Assembly: GCF_900110555.1 (NCBI RefSeq) | Contig: NZ_FOEE01000003.1 | Location: 1-64,000, forward strand | Length of the DNA stretch: 64,000 nt | From: Trujillonella endophytica | GTDB taxonomy: Bacteria > Actinomycetota > Actinomycetes > Mycobacteriales > Geodermatophilaceae | Direction of reading: 5' to 3' | Shown here: positions 52,851 to 61,598 of the stretch, piece by piece | Layout: each line of letters begins with the position of its first letter | How positions within the stretch are numbered: the first letter of the stretch is position 1 | Notes under the pieces: generated by a model | The model's input: only the letters and a program-made list of their open reading frames with translations | Database searches by the model: none | What the model was told of the DNA's origin: nothing | Translations under genes and position numbers: made by a program

Positions 52851-53046
52851 CTCCGGACCGCAACCGCGGCCACGTGCCGTCCCCGGCGTGCGTTGATCCC
52901 GTCCGTCGCACCCGGCGAGGACCCTTCGGGCCCGTCACCGGGCACGACCACTCGCAGGGCGCCGCGCGTCGGGCTCCGCGCGCAGGTGCCGTCCCCGGCA
53001 CCGTGCCGCGCCTCCCTGTTCTTCGTCGCGGGACCCTTCGGGCCCC
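52851..53046. repeat. Dispersed hairpin repeats related to the 50337 duplication
   Basis: CCGCGGCCACGTGCCGTCCC recurs at 52865, and GGACCCTTCGGGCCC occurs near 52919 and 53032, two degenerate units of the same element. Lies between the convergent acyltransferase and SerB-like genes, so a two-way terminator role is possible. Confidence 0.7.
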
Positions 53047-53052
53047 CGCTCC

Positions 53053-54006
53053 TCAGAACAACCGGGACAGCAGGCGCTTCGGGGGTGGGGGCGGCAGCAG
53101 GAGCGGCTGCTTGCGGCGGCGGAAGGCGAGCGCGCCGCCCACCACGCCGCCCGAGAGCGCCGCCGCGGCCAGCGTGGGGATGCCGATCTTGGCGGCCTTG
53201 CGCCCGGTCCGGAAGTCCCGGATCTGCCAGCCGCGCGAGCGTGCCACCGCGCGCAGCTCGGTGTCCGGGTTCACCGCGACCGCGGTACCGGTCAGCGTGA
53301 GCATCGGCAGGTCGTTGGACGAGTCGCTGTAGGCGGTGCAGCGCGAGAGGTCCAGGCCCTCGCGCTCGGCCAGGGCGCGGACCGCCTCGGCCTTCGCCTC
53401 GCCGTGCATCAGTTCACCGACCAGCCGCCCGGTGTACTGGCCGTCCTTGATCTCGGAGACGGTGCCGAGCGCGCCGGTCAGGCCGAGCCGGTGGGCGATG
53501 ATGCTGGCCAGCTCCACCGGAGTGGCGGTGACCAGCCAGACCCGCTGCCCGGCGTCGAGGTGCTTCTGCGCCAGCACCCGCGTGCCGGCCCAGATGCGGT
53601 CGGCCATCAGCTCGTCGTAGATCTCCTCGCCGGCCGCGATGATCTCGCTCACCGGCCGCCCGGTCACGAAGGCCAGGGCGTTCTCCCGGATGGTGTGCAT
53701 GTCGTCGGCGCTCTCGTTGCCGGCCATGCGGAACTTCGCCTGCTGCCAGGCGAAGAGGGCCAGGTCGCGGGCGGTGAAGTACTTCCGCGCGGCCAGGCCG
53801 CGGGCGAACCAGAACAGCGACGCGCCCATCATCATCGTGTTGTCCACGTCGAAGAACGCGGCGGCGGCGAGGTCCTGGACCACCGCCGGCGGCGGCTCGA
53901 CGTCGGCCGCGGCGGCCGACGCGGCACCGGCGACCGACGCCCTCGTCTCCTCGCCGGCACCTGAGGTCTCGGGGGCCCGGCGGCCGCGGAAGGGCAGGAC
54001 CGGCAC
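53053..54006 (-). CDS. HAD-IB family phosphatase (SerB-like)
   Basis: 317 residues. HAD motif [14 protein letters not shown] near 48-60, motif II VTATP, motif [14 protein letters not shown]-terminal helical/basic tail with a hydrophobic stretch and a PPPPPPK run. Probable phosphoserine-phosphatase-like or lysophosphatidic-acid type phosphatase (Rv0505c-like). GTG at 54006 chosen by GAGGAGGT five bases upstream; an in-frame GTG at 54054 lacks one. Confidence 0.9.
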   Translation of the reverse strand: MPVLPFRGRRAPETSGAGEETRASVAGAASAAAADVEPPPAVVQDLAAAAFFDVDNTMMMGASLFWFARGLAARKYFTARDLALFAWQQAKFRMAGNESADDMHTIRENALAFVTGRPVSEIIAAGEEIYDELMADRIWAGTRVLAQKHLDAGQRVWLVTATPVELASIIAHRLGLTGALGTVSEIKDGQYTGRLVGELMHGEAKAEAVRALAEREGLDLSRCTAYSDSSNDLPMLTLTGTAVAVNPDTELRAVARSRGWQIRDFRTGRKAAKIGIPTLAAAALSGGVVGGALAFRRRKQPLLLPPPPPKRLLSRLF

Positions 54007-54101
54007 GGGCGACCTCCTCGGCTCCGCGCCCGCCGCCGGGCGCAGCGGACACACTCCGCGTCGACCCTAACGGGCCGCGGCGGCGCCCTCCGCCCGAACG
54101 G

Positions 54102-55268
54102 TCAGCAGATCAGCCGCGGGATGCAGATGGGCAGCGGCAGATCGATCAGCGGCGGTGGCGTGCGCGGCGCGGCCGGCGTCGGGCTCGGTACCGGCGGCGT
54201 GGCCGCGGCCGGCCGCGAGGGCAGCGCGGGCAGCGACGGAAGCAGGGCACCGGGCCCGTCCGAGCCCGAGCCCGAGCCCGAGCCCGAAGCCGAACCCGAG
54301 CCGGGATCCGAGCCGGGATCCGAGCCGTCGGGGCCGGTGGTCCCGCCGCCGGGCTGCGGGACCGCCGAGGGGAGCGGGGCTGCGGGCGGCGCGGGCGCCG
54401 TGCTCGGGGTCGCTGTCGGCGCCGCCGGCGTGGGGCCGCCGCCCGCCGAGGGCGGTGCGCTCGGGGTCTCCGCCCGGCAGATGCCGGGGATGGGCCCGAG
54501 GTCGTCGCTGCCGACGGGGGCCGGGGACCCCGGGCAGCCGAGCGCGGCCTCGACCGCGGCGACGCGGGCCTGGACGGCGTCCAGCAGCTCCAGCGAGGAC
54601 TGTGCGGCGTCGGCGGTCGAGGCCGGTAGCTCGGGCCGGAGCGCGGCGAGCCCCGCCGCCTGCCCATCGCTCCAGCCGGCCAGTCGGTCCAGCGGCTCCG
54701 ACGACCCCGAGTCCACGGCCGAGCCGACCAGGAGGGCGGCGCCCTCGGCGGTCTGGGCGTCCATCGTGGCCAGGGTCTCGCGGACCAGATCCGCGTCGTC
54801 CCGGGCGGCGGCGAGCTCCTCGAGCCGGGTACCGGCGAACTGCAGCAGCGTCAGCGCGCGGTCGTCCCCGGCCAGCGCCAGCTGGGTCTGCTCGGTGCCG
54901 CGCTTGAGGTCGTAGAGGAGGTCGCCGGGCTCGGCGTCGGCGGCGAGCGCGACGAGGGTGCCGAGCGCGCTGACCGCCAGCGCCGCGCCGGCCAGGCCGG
55001 CGGTGACCCGGGTGCGCCAGCGCGGCGGCGGTCCGTCGGCGGCGCGGCCGCGGAGCAGCCGCCGGTCGACGCCGGGTCGCTCGGGCTCGGGCGACCGGAC
55101 GGCGGCCATGGCGACCAACCGCGCGCGCGTCGCGGTGCGGAAGCCCGGTGAGGGCTCGTCGTCGAGGGCGGCCGCGAGGTGCCCGAGCCGGCCGACGACC
55201 ACCTCGTCCCGGTCGCGCACGCCGGCGCGGCGGTCGCGCACCCGCGCCCCACCGTCCTCCGTCGTCAT
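54102..55268 (-). CDS. DUF5667 protein, RsbN-like anti-sigma candidate
   Basis: 388 residues. A cytoplasmic N-terminus of about 90 residues, one membrane helix (AGLAGAALAVSALGTLVALA) near 88-108, an extracellular DUF5667 domain (GDLLYDLKRGTEQTQLALAG), then a long low-complexity Pro/Ser/Gly tail with a GSGSGSGS run. Topology fits a membrane anti-sigma factor; it lies downstream of bldN on the same strand, as RsbN does near bldN in Streptomyces. Anti-sigma function is inferred. Confidence 0.75.
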   Translation of the reverse strand: MTTEDGGARVRDRRAGVRDRDEVVVGRLGHLAAALDDEPSPGFRTATRARLVAMAAVRSPEPERPGVDRRLLRGRAADGPPPRWRTRVTAGLAGAALAVSALGTLVALAADAEPGDLLYDLKRGTEQTQLALAGDDRALTLLQFAGTRLEELAAARDDADLVRETLATMDAQTAEGAALLVGSAVDSGSSEPLDRLAGWSDGQAAGLAALRPELPASTADAAQSSLELLDAVQARVAAVEAALGCPGSPAPVGSDDLGPIPGICRAETPSAPPSAGGGPTPAAPTATPSTAPAPPAAPLPSAVPQPGGGTTGPDGSDPGSDPGSGSASGSGSGSGSDGPGALLPSLPALPSRPAAATPPVPSPTPAAPRTPPPLIDLPLPICIPRLIC

Positions 55269-55401
55269 CGCGTCTCTCCGGTCGGTCCGGGACGGGTCCG
55301 GCCTGGTCCGACCCGCCTCCGAACAGCCAACGACGAGCCCCGGGTGGCCGTTACGGGGTACGCGTGAGTAACTGGAAGATCGCCCTCTCGCGTGCCGGGG
55401 A

Positions 55402-56208
55402 TCACCGCAGTCCCTCCGGCAGCAGGGCGGCCAGCCGGCGCACCGCCCGGTGCTGCAGCGCCTTGATGGCGCCGTCCTTCTTCCCCATGACCGCCGCGGT
55501 CTCGGCCACCGACAGCCCCTGCAGGAAGCGCAGCGAGATGCACTCCTGCTGCTCGCTGCCCAGCTGCCGCACGCACGCGAGCAGCTGCTCGTGGGTCAGC
55601 CGGGAGACCACCGCGTCCTCGGGGCCCTCGGTGGCGCGGTCGGCGTCCCGCATGTCGGCGGTGCTCACCTCGAGCCGGTACCGGCTGCTCTTCACGTGGT
55701 CGCGGACGATGTTGCGCGCGATCGTCACCAGCCAGGCACCGACGTCCCGGCCCTGGAACGACAGCGAGTCGATGCGCCGCAGCGCCCGCACGAAGGTCTC
55801 GCTGGTGAAGTCCTCGGCCAGCGTCCGGTCCCCGACCCGGTGGTACAGGTACCGGAAGACCATCGTCACGTAGTGGTCGTAGAGCCGGCCGAACGCCTCG
55901 GCGTCCCCCCGCTGGGCGTCCCGGACCAGGCCCCACACGTCCACCGAGCCGGCGGGCAGCGACTCCTCGAGCGCGGCGACCTCGGCGACCAGCGCGGCGT
56001 CCTCCGGATCGGCCTCGGGGGCCGGCGCCGTGTCGTCGGCGGGCCCGGTGGGCCCGGCGTCCGGGGGCGCGACCTCCTCGCTGACCCGCGGGTGCGGGGT
56101 CGGCCGGGCCCGGGGCCCGGGGGAGGGCCGGCGCGGGGCGGGCGGCAGCCCCGCGCCCACCTCGGGGACGGCGTCTGCGCGCTCGTCCACGGGGCGCGAG
56201 GCGGCCAT
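55402..56208 (-). CDS. bldN: ECF sigma factor of BldN type
   Basis: 268 residues. N-terminal Pro/Glu-rich extension (about 1-95), as in pro-BldN, then sigma2 (AFGRLYDHYVTMVFRYLYHR; AEDFTSETFVRALRRI) and sigma4 (QECISLRFLQGLSVAETAAV). BldN controls development genes in Streptomyces. Identification rests on the N-terminal extension and the close rex-hemA and DUF5667 genes, the same neighbourhood as in Streptomyces. ATG with GGAGGT about 10 bases upstream; an in-frame GTG at 56304 is possible. Confidence 0.85.
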   Translation of the reverse strand: MAASRPVDERADAVPEVGAGLPPAPRRPSPGPRARPTPHPRVSEEVAPPDAGPTGPADDTAPAPEADPEDAALVAEVAALEESLPAGSVDVWGLVRDAQRGDAEAFGRLYDHYVTMVFRYLYHRVGDRTLAEDFTSETFVRALRRIDSLSFQGRDVGAWLVTIARNIVRDHVKSSRYRLEVSTADMRDADRATEGPEDAVVSRLTHEQLLACVRQLGSEQQECISLRFLQGLSVAETAAVMGKKDGAIKALQHRAVRRLAALLPEGLR

Positions 56209-56409
56209 GCGGGCGTCGACCTCCTCGTCGGCCCGCGGACCCGGGACCGTTCGTCTGCAGATCGCGCCCGCCGGGGGGAGCGCGCGTGCTGCGGTGCTGG
56301 TCACATGGTGACAACATCGACCGAGCCCGTCCACGCGACCCGGGTGCGGCCCCGCGCCGGGTCCTCCGGGTGGGTGGATCCCGCCGCGCGCGACCCGAGG
56401 AGATGCCGA

Positions 56410-57966
56410 GTGTCCGGAGCCCCGCCCTCGCTGGCCGCGCTGGTCCGCGCCGCGGCCCGCGAGCGTCCGGATTCTCCCGCCGTGGTCACGGGGGAGACAC
56501 GGCTGAGCTGGGCCGAGCTGGACGCACTGGTCGATCGCGCCGCCGCCGGCTACGCCCGTCGCGGGCTCGCCCCCGGCGACCGGGTCGCCGTGCAGCTGCC
56601 GAACGGGATCGCCTGGCTGCGGGCCGCGCTGGGGGCGCTGCGCGCGGGGCTCGTCGTCGTCCCGGTCAACACCGCCTACACCGATCCCGAGCTCGAGCAC
56701 GTGCTCGGCGACTCCGGCGCGGCGCTGCTGGTGGCCGGGGAGGAGCGGGAGGAGGTCGCCGGGGTGCCGGTCTGCGTCGGCCCGCCGGAGGACGACGGCG
56801 CGGCCCCGGACGTCGAGGCCGAGCCCGCGGGGCTGGCGTTCCTCGCCTACACCAGCGGCACGACCGGCCGGCCGCGCGGCGCGATGCTCACCACCGCGGC
56901 GCTGCGCGCCAACCAGGAGCAGTGCCTGGCGATGGAACCGCCGCCGGTGCGCCCCGACGACCGGGTGCTGCTGGTCCTGCCGCTGTTCCACGTCTACGGG
57001 CTCAACGCCGGCTTCGGGCTGGTCGCGGCGGCCGGCGCGTGCGCGGTGCTGATGGAGGTCTTCGACCCCCGGTCGTCGCTGGCGCTGATGGCCGCCGAGC
57101 ACGTCACCGCCGTCCCCGGGGCGCCGCCGATGTACCAGGCCTGGCTGGCCGCGGCCGACGCCGCGGGCTCCGACGCGGACCTGCGCCGCGCCTTCGCCGC
57201 CGTGCGGATCGCCTCCTCCGGTGCCGCGCCGCTGCCCGAGGAGATCTGGACGGCGATGCGGGAGCGGGCCGCGATCACCGTGCACGAGGGGTACGGCCTG
57301 ACCGAGGCCTGCCCGGTGGTGGCCAGCACCCTGGCGACCGGGCGGCCCAAGCCGGCGTGCATCGGCGGCCCGCTGCCCGGCGTGGAGATCCAGCTGCGGG
57401 ACACCGCGACCCACGAGGTCGATCCGGAGGCGCCCACCGAGGACGTCGCCGACGAGGGGCCCGGCGAGATCTGCGTGCGCGGCGCCAACCTGTTCGCCGG
57501 CTTCTGGCCCGACGGCGCCGACGGGCCGGACGCCGAGGGCTGGCTGGCCACCGGTGACCTGGCCTACCGCGACGCCGACGGCGACCTGCACCTGGTCGAC
57601 CGGCGCAGCGACCTCGTTCTCGTCAGCGGGTTCAACGTCTACCCGGCCGAGGTGGAGCGGGTGCTCGACGCCCATCCCGCGGTGCTCGAGAGCGCGGTCA
57701 TCGGCGTACCCGACGCCCGGACCGGGCAGGCCGTGCGCGCCGTCGTCGTCCTGGAGCCGGGCGCCGGCGCGACCTTCGAGGAGCTCCGCGATCACGCCGC
57801 GAGGTCGCTGGCGCGGTACAAGGTGCCCACCTCCGTGCACTTCCTGGCCTCGCTGCCGCACTCCCTGACCGGCAAGGTCAGCCGGGCGCGGCTGCGCGAG
57901 CTGGGCCTGACCCGGGCCGCCGACGAGCCGGACCTGGAACCGGCCGGGGCGGCCGGCGATGGCTGA
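56410..57966 (+). CDS. AMP-dependent acyl-CoA synthetase/ligase
   Basis: 518 residues. ANL superfamily: YTSGTTGRPRGAML near 146-159, VHEGYGLTEACPVV, GWLATGDLAYRDADGDLHLVD, and the C-terminal lysine in SLTGKVSRARLR. Activates a fatty or other carboxylic acid with ATP to acyl-CoA. GAGGAG before the GTG. Divergent from bldN; the glutaredoxin-like gene overlaps its end by 8 bases. Substrate unknown. Confidence 0.92.
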   Translation: MSGAPPSLAALVRAAARERPDSPAVVTGETRLSWAELDALVDRAAAGYARRGLAPGDRVAVQLPNGIAWLRAALGALRAGLVVVPVNTAYTDPELEHVLGDSGAALLVAGEEREEVAGVPVCVGPPEDDGAAPDVEAEPAGLAFLAYTSGTTGRPRGAMLTTAALRANQEQCLAMEPPPVRPDDRVLLVLPLFHVYGLNAGFGLVAAAGACAVLMEVFDPRSSLALMAAEHVTAVPGAPPMYQAWLAAADAAGSDADLRRAFAAVRIASSGAAPLPEEIWTAMRERAAITVHEGYGLTEACPVVASTLATGRPKPACIGGPLPGVEIQLRDTATHEVDPEAPTEDVADEGPGEICVRGANLFAGFWPDGADGPDAEGWLATGDLAYRDADGDLHLVDRRSDLVLVSGFNVYPAEVERVLDAHPAVLESAVIGVPDARTGQAVRAVVVLEPGAGATFEELRDHAARSLARYKVPTSVHFLASLPHSLTGKVSRARLRELGLTRAADEPDLEPAGAAGDG

Positions 57967-58207
57967 CGAGGGGCGGCTGCGGCTGCTCACCCGGGTCGGC
58001 TGCCACCTGTGCGAGGAGGCCGCGGACCGGCTGGCGCCGATCGCCGCGGAGGCCGGCCTCACGGTGATCCCGGTGGACGTCGACGCCGACCCCGGCCTGC
58101 AGGCCGAGTACGGCGACCGCGTGCCGGTGGTGCTGCTGGACGGTCGGGAGCACTCCTACTTCACCGTCGACGCCCCGCGGCTGCGCCGGGATCTCGGCCT
58201 CTCCTGA
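57959..58207 (+). CDS. Glutaredoxin-like DUF836 protein
   Basis: 82 residues, thioredoxin fold with redox motif TRVGCHLCEEA (CHLC, near 15-18) and VPVVLLDG cis-proline. Conserved before hemA/rex in actinobacteria (Rv0508-like). Mycothiol or NrdH-like partner is possible. Overlaps the ligase gene by 8 bases. Confidence 0.9.
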   Translation: MADEGRLRLLTRVGCHLCEEAADRLAPIAAEAGLTVIPVDVDADPGLQAEYGDRVPVVLLDGREHSYFTVDAPRLRRDLGLS

Positions 58208-58342
58208 CGGCCTCCTCGCAGGGGCCCGCCGCGAGACTGCGAGTGGCGGGGGGCGAGGAGGGCCGTCGACCGTCCGGGTATGGTCTCCACCACAGCGGCG
58301 GACGTCTGCGCTGTCCGGAGGCCCGAGCGCCCGGCAGTGACT

Positions 58343-58371
58343 TTGTTCCTGCGTTCACAAGCGGTTAACGT
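58343..58371 (+). promoter_or_regulatory. Rex operator overlapping the rex-hem promoter
   Basis: TTGTTCCTGCGTTCACAA (58343-58360) matches the Rex consensus TTGTGAA-N4-TTCACAA at 11 of 14 defined bases; the right half is perfect. TTGTTC can serve as -35 and TAACGT (58366-58371), 17 bases later, as -10, so Rex binding would cover the -35. Implies autorepression released at high NADH. Confidence 0.65.
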
Positions 58372-58470
58372 GGGCACCGCCGGTCGGTCTCCCGCCCGGT
58401 CCCCGATGTCGTCCGTCCCTCCCTGGCAGCCGCCGGGCAGACGGCGCGCCCGCTGTGGAGACATTCCCCC

Positions 58471-59136
58471 GTGAACCCGTCCCGGCCCCGCATCCCGGAG
58501 GCCACCGTCGCCCGCCTGGCCGTGTACCTGCGGGTGCTCACCGGGCTCGCCGACGGCGGCCGGGCCGGCGTCTCCTCCGGTGAGCTGGCCGGCGCGGCGG
58601 GAGTGAACCCGGCAGGGCTGCGCAAGGACCTCTCCCACCTGGGCCCGTGCGGCGTGCGGGGTGTGGGCTACGACGTGCTCGGCCTCCGCGACCGGATCGC
58701 CCGGGTGCTGGGCGTCGAGCGGTCCCGCCCCTGCGTGCTCGTGGGCCTGGGCAACCTCGGCTCGGCGCTGGCGGACTACGCCGGCTTCGGCAGCCGCGGC
58801 TTCGAGTTCGTGGGGCTGTTCGACAGCGCACCGGAGCGGATCGGACAGGTCATCGGCGGTCGGCCTGTGCGCCCGGTGACCGAGCTGGACCGGGTCGTCG
58901 CCGAGACCCGGGCGACCATCGGGGTCATCGCGACACCGGCCGAGGTGGCGCAGTCGGTGTGCGACCGGCTGACCGCGGCCGGGGTGAGGAGCATCTTGAA
59001 CTTCGCGCCGGTGACCCTGACCGCGCCCGCGGGCGTCGACGTCCGTCAGGTCGACCTGTCCGTCGAGCTGCAGGTGCTGGCGTTCCTCGACACCCAGCGG
59101 GACGCTCCCGTACCGGCGCTCGGAGGGATGGCATGA
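58471..59136 (+). CDS. rex: Redox-sensing repressor Rex
   Basis: 221 residues. N-terminal winged helix ([20 protein letters not shown]), Rossmann NAD(H) site [19 protein letters not shown] near 90-108, and the C-terminal swapped helix. Senses the NADH/NAD+ ratio and represses respiratory and heme genes. GTG about 93 bases after the promoter. Overlaps hemA by ATGA, so heme synthesis is tied to the Rex circuit. Confidence 0.95.
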   Translation: MNPSRPRIPEATVARLAVYLRVLTGLADGGRAGVSSGELAGAAGVNPAGLRKDLSHLGPCGVRGVGYDVLGLRDRIARVLGVERSRPCVLVGLGNLGSALADYAGFGSRGFEFVGLFDSAPERIGQVIGGRPVRPVTELDRVVAETRATIGVIATPAEVAQSVCDRLTAAGVRSILNFAPVTLTAPAGVDVRQVDLSVELQVLAFLDTQRDAPVPALGGMA

Positions 59137-60518
59137 GCCTGCTCGCGGTCGGGATCAGCCACCAGACGGCGCCGGTCTCCCTGCTCGAACAGTTCGCGAT
59201 GGACGCCGACGACACCGTCAAGGCGCTGCACGAGCTGATCGGCAACGACCACGTCGCCGAGGCCATCGTGCTGGCCACCTGCAACCGGGTCGAGGTCTTC
59301 GCCGAGGTCGACCGCTTCCACGGCGGCGTCACCGAGGTGAGCCGCGTGCTGGCCCGCCAGGCAGGCGCGACCGTCGAGGAGCTCTCGCCCTACGTCACGG
59401 TGCACTACGAGGACCAGGCCGTGACCCATCTGTTCACCGTCGCCGCCGGCCTGGACTCCATGGTCGTCGGCGAGACCCAGGTGCTCGGCCAGCTGCGCAA
59501 CGCCTACGCCCTGGCCCGCGCGCACGGCACCGTGGGCCGGGCGCTGCACCCGGTCGCCCAGCATGCGCTGCGGGTCGGCAAGCGGGTGCACGCCGAGACC
59601 GGCATCGACAAGGCCGGTGCCTCGCTCGTGTCGGTGTCGCTGGACCACGCCGAGGAGCGGATCGGCCCGCTGGCCGGCCGGCCGGTGCTCGTCGTCGGCG
59701 CCGGCTCGATGGGCGCGCTCGCGGCGGCCACGCTGTCGCGCCGCGGCGCCCTGGTCACCGTGGCCAGCCGCACCGCCGAGTCCGCCGCCCGGCTCGCGGC
59801 CGCCGTCGACGGCGCCACCGTCGACATCGACGACCTGCCGGCCGCTCTCGCCGCCGCGGACCTGCTGCTCACCTGCACCGGGGCCACCGGGCTCGTCGTC
59901 GGCACCGAGACGGTCGCCGACGCGATGACCGACCGCGTCGGGCGGCCGCTGGCCGTCGTCGACCTCGCGCTGCCGCGCGACGTCGACCCCGCCGTCGCGG
60001 GCCTGCCCGGCGTGCACGTCGTGGACCTGGCGCTGCTGCAGGGCGAGCGGAGCGCGCTCCTGCACGACGACGCCGGGGCGGGGCACGGCTCCCTGGCCGG
60101 CGCGATCGCCCGCGACGACATCGCCGCGGCGCACGCCCTGATCGAGGCCGAGACCGCGCTGCTGCGCGCGGAGCGGCAGGCCGCCGCGGTCGCGCCGACC
60201 GTCTCGGCGCTGCGCAGCCAGGCCGCCGAGGTCGTCGACGCCGAGCTGCTGCGGCTGTCCACCCGGCTGCCCGACCTCGACGCGCGCGCCCGCTCGGAGA
60301 TCGCCCGCACCGTCCGGCGCGTGGTGGACAAGCTGCTGCACGAGCCGACCGTGCGGGTCAAGGAGCTGGCCAGCACGCCGGGCGGGGTCGACTACGCCGA
60401 CGCCCTGCGCGCGCTGTTCGGCCTGGGCATCGACACCGACGTCCCCGCGGAGGGCAGCCGCCTGGCCGAGGCCGTCAGCGTCGACCCCGACGACCTGCGC
60501 GCCGGAGGCGCCCCGTGA
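59133..60518 (+). CDS. hemA: Glutamyl-tRNA reductase
   Basis: 461 residues. Catalytic Cys50 in [25 protein letters not shown] at the start, NADPH domain [14 protein letters not shown] and helical dimerisation domain. Makes glutamate-1-semialdehyde from Glu-tRNA, the first committed step of the C5 route to tetrapyrroles. Coupled to rex and hemC (GTGA). Confidence 0.97.
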   Translation: MSLLAVGISHQTAPVSLLEQFAMDADDTVKALHELIGNDHVAEAIVLATCNRVEVFAEVDRFHGGVTEVSRVLARQAGATVEELSPYVTVHYEDQAVTHLFTVAAGLDSMVVGETQVLGQLRNAYALARAHGTVGRALHPVAQHALRVGKRVHAETGIDKAGASLVSVSLDHAEERIGPLAGRPVLVVGAGSMGALAAATLSRRGALVTVASRTAESAARLAAAVDGATVDIDDLPAALAAADLLLTCTGATGLVVGTETVADAMTDRVGRPLAVVDLALPRDVDPAVAGLPGVHVVDLALLQGERSALLHDDAGAGHGSLAGAIARDDIAAAHALIEAETALLRAERQAAAVAPTVSALRSQAAEVVDAELLRLSTRLPDLDARARSEIARTVRRVVDKLLHEPTVRVKELASTPGGVDYADALRALFGLGIDTDVPAEGSRLAEAVSVDPDDLRAGGAP

Positions 60519-61489
60519 CCGCGCCCGCGAGCTCGCCGGTGACCGCCGGGTCCGCCGTCCCCCTGCGCCTGGGCACCCGCGCCAGCCGGCTGGCCACCAC
60601 GCAGAGCCGGACCGTGGCCGACGCGATCACCGCGGCGACCGGCGTTCCCGTGGAGCTGGTGCCGATCAGCACCGAGGGCGACCGCAGCCGGGCCGCCATC
60701 TCCCAGCTCGGCGGCACCGGGGTGTTCGTGGCGGCGCTGCGCGAGGCGCTGCTGGCGCGCACCGTCGATCTGGCCGTGCACAGCTACAAGGACCTGCCGA
60801 CCGCGCCGGCGGCCGGGCTGACCATCGCCGCCGTCCCGCCGCGGGAGGACCCGCGCGACGCCCTCGTCGCGCGCGACGGCCTCACCCTCGGCGAGCTCCC
60901 CGCCGGCGCCCGGGTGGGCACCGGCGCCCCCCGACGGGTCGCCCAGCTGCGCGCCCTCGGCCTCGGCCTGGAGGTCGTGCCGATCCGCGGCAACGTGGAC
61001 ACCCGCATGGCACGGGTCGGTGGGGTCGAGGGCAGCGGGGACCTGGACGCCGTCGTCCTCGCCCGCGCCGGGCTGAGCCGGCTCGGCCGCCTGGACGCCG
61101 TGACCGAGACGCTCGACCCGCTGCAGGTGCTCCCCGCGCCGGCGCAGGGCGCCCTCGCCGTGGAGTGCCGGGCGGACGACGATGCGACCCGCGCGCTGCT
61201 GGCCCCGCTGGACGACGCCGTCACGCGGGCCTGCGTGCTCGCCGAACGCACCACCCTCGCCACGCTCGAGGCCGGCTGCAGCGCGCCGGTCGCCGCCTAC
61301 GCCGAGGTCGCCGAGGGGGAGGACGGCCCCGAGCTGTTCCTCCGCGCCTCGGTCACGGCGCTGGACGGCAGCGACGGCGTCCGCGGCTCGGTCACCGGCC
61401 CCGCCGAGGACGCCGAGAGGCTGGGCCGCGAGCTCGCCGCCGACCTGCTCGACCGGGGCGCCGCCGAGCTGATGGCCGCCTCGCGGTGA
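60515..61489 (+). CDS. hemC: Porphobilinogen deaminase (hydroxymethylbilane synthase)
   Basis: 324 residues. [12 protein letters not shown] at the start, VHSYKDLP, the DPM cofactor loop [12 protein letters not shown] with the cofactor cysteine near 255. Assembles four porphobilinogens into hydroxymethylbilane. GTG overlap with hemA. Confidence 0.97.
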   Translation: MTAPASSPVTAGSAVPLRLGTRASRLATTQSRTVADAITAATGVPVELVPISTEGDRSRAAISQLGGTGVFVAALREALLARTVDLAVHSYKDLPTAPAAGLTIAAVPPREDPRDALVARDGLTLGELPAGARVGTGAPRRVAQLRALGLGLEVVPIRGNVDTRMARVGGVEGSGDLDAVVLARAGLSRLGRLDAVTETLDPLQVLPAPAQGALAVECRADDDATRALLAPLDDAVTRACVLAERTTLATLEAGCSAPVAAYAEVAEGEDGPELFLRASVTALDGSDGVRGSVTGPAEDAERLGRELAADLLDRGAAELMAASR

Positions 61490-61598
61490 CCGACCCCACG
61501 AACCCACCCCCCGCCGGGCACCGCGGCCCGGCTCCCACCCAGACCCCAGCACACGCCCGCACGAGGGCAGAGCAAATGACATGGAACAGGAGCACGCG

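Noticed and set aside
55402-58062. 886-codon sigma factor
   Set aside because: The N-terminal two-thirds is antisense to the acyl-CoA ligase; the ATG at 56208 has a ribosome site.
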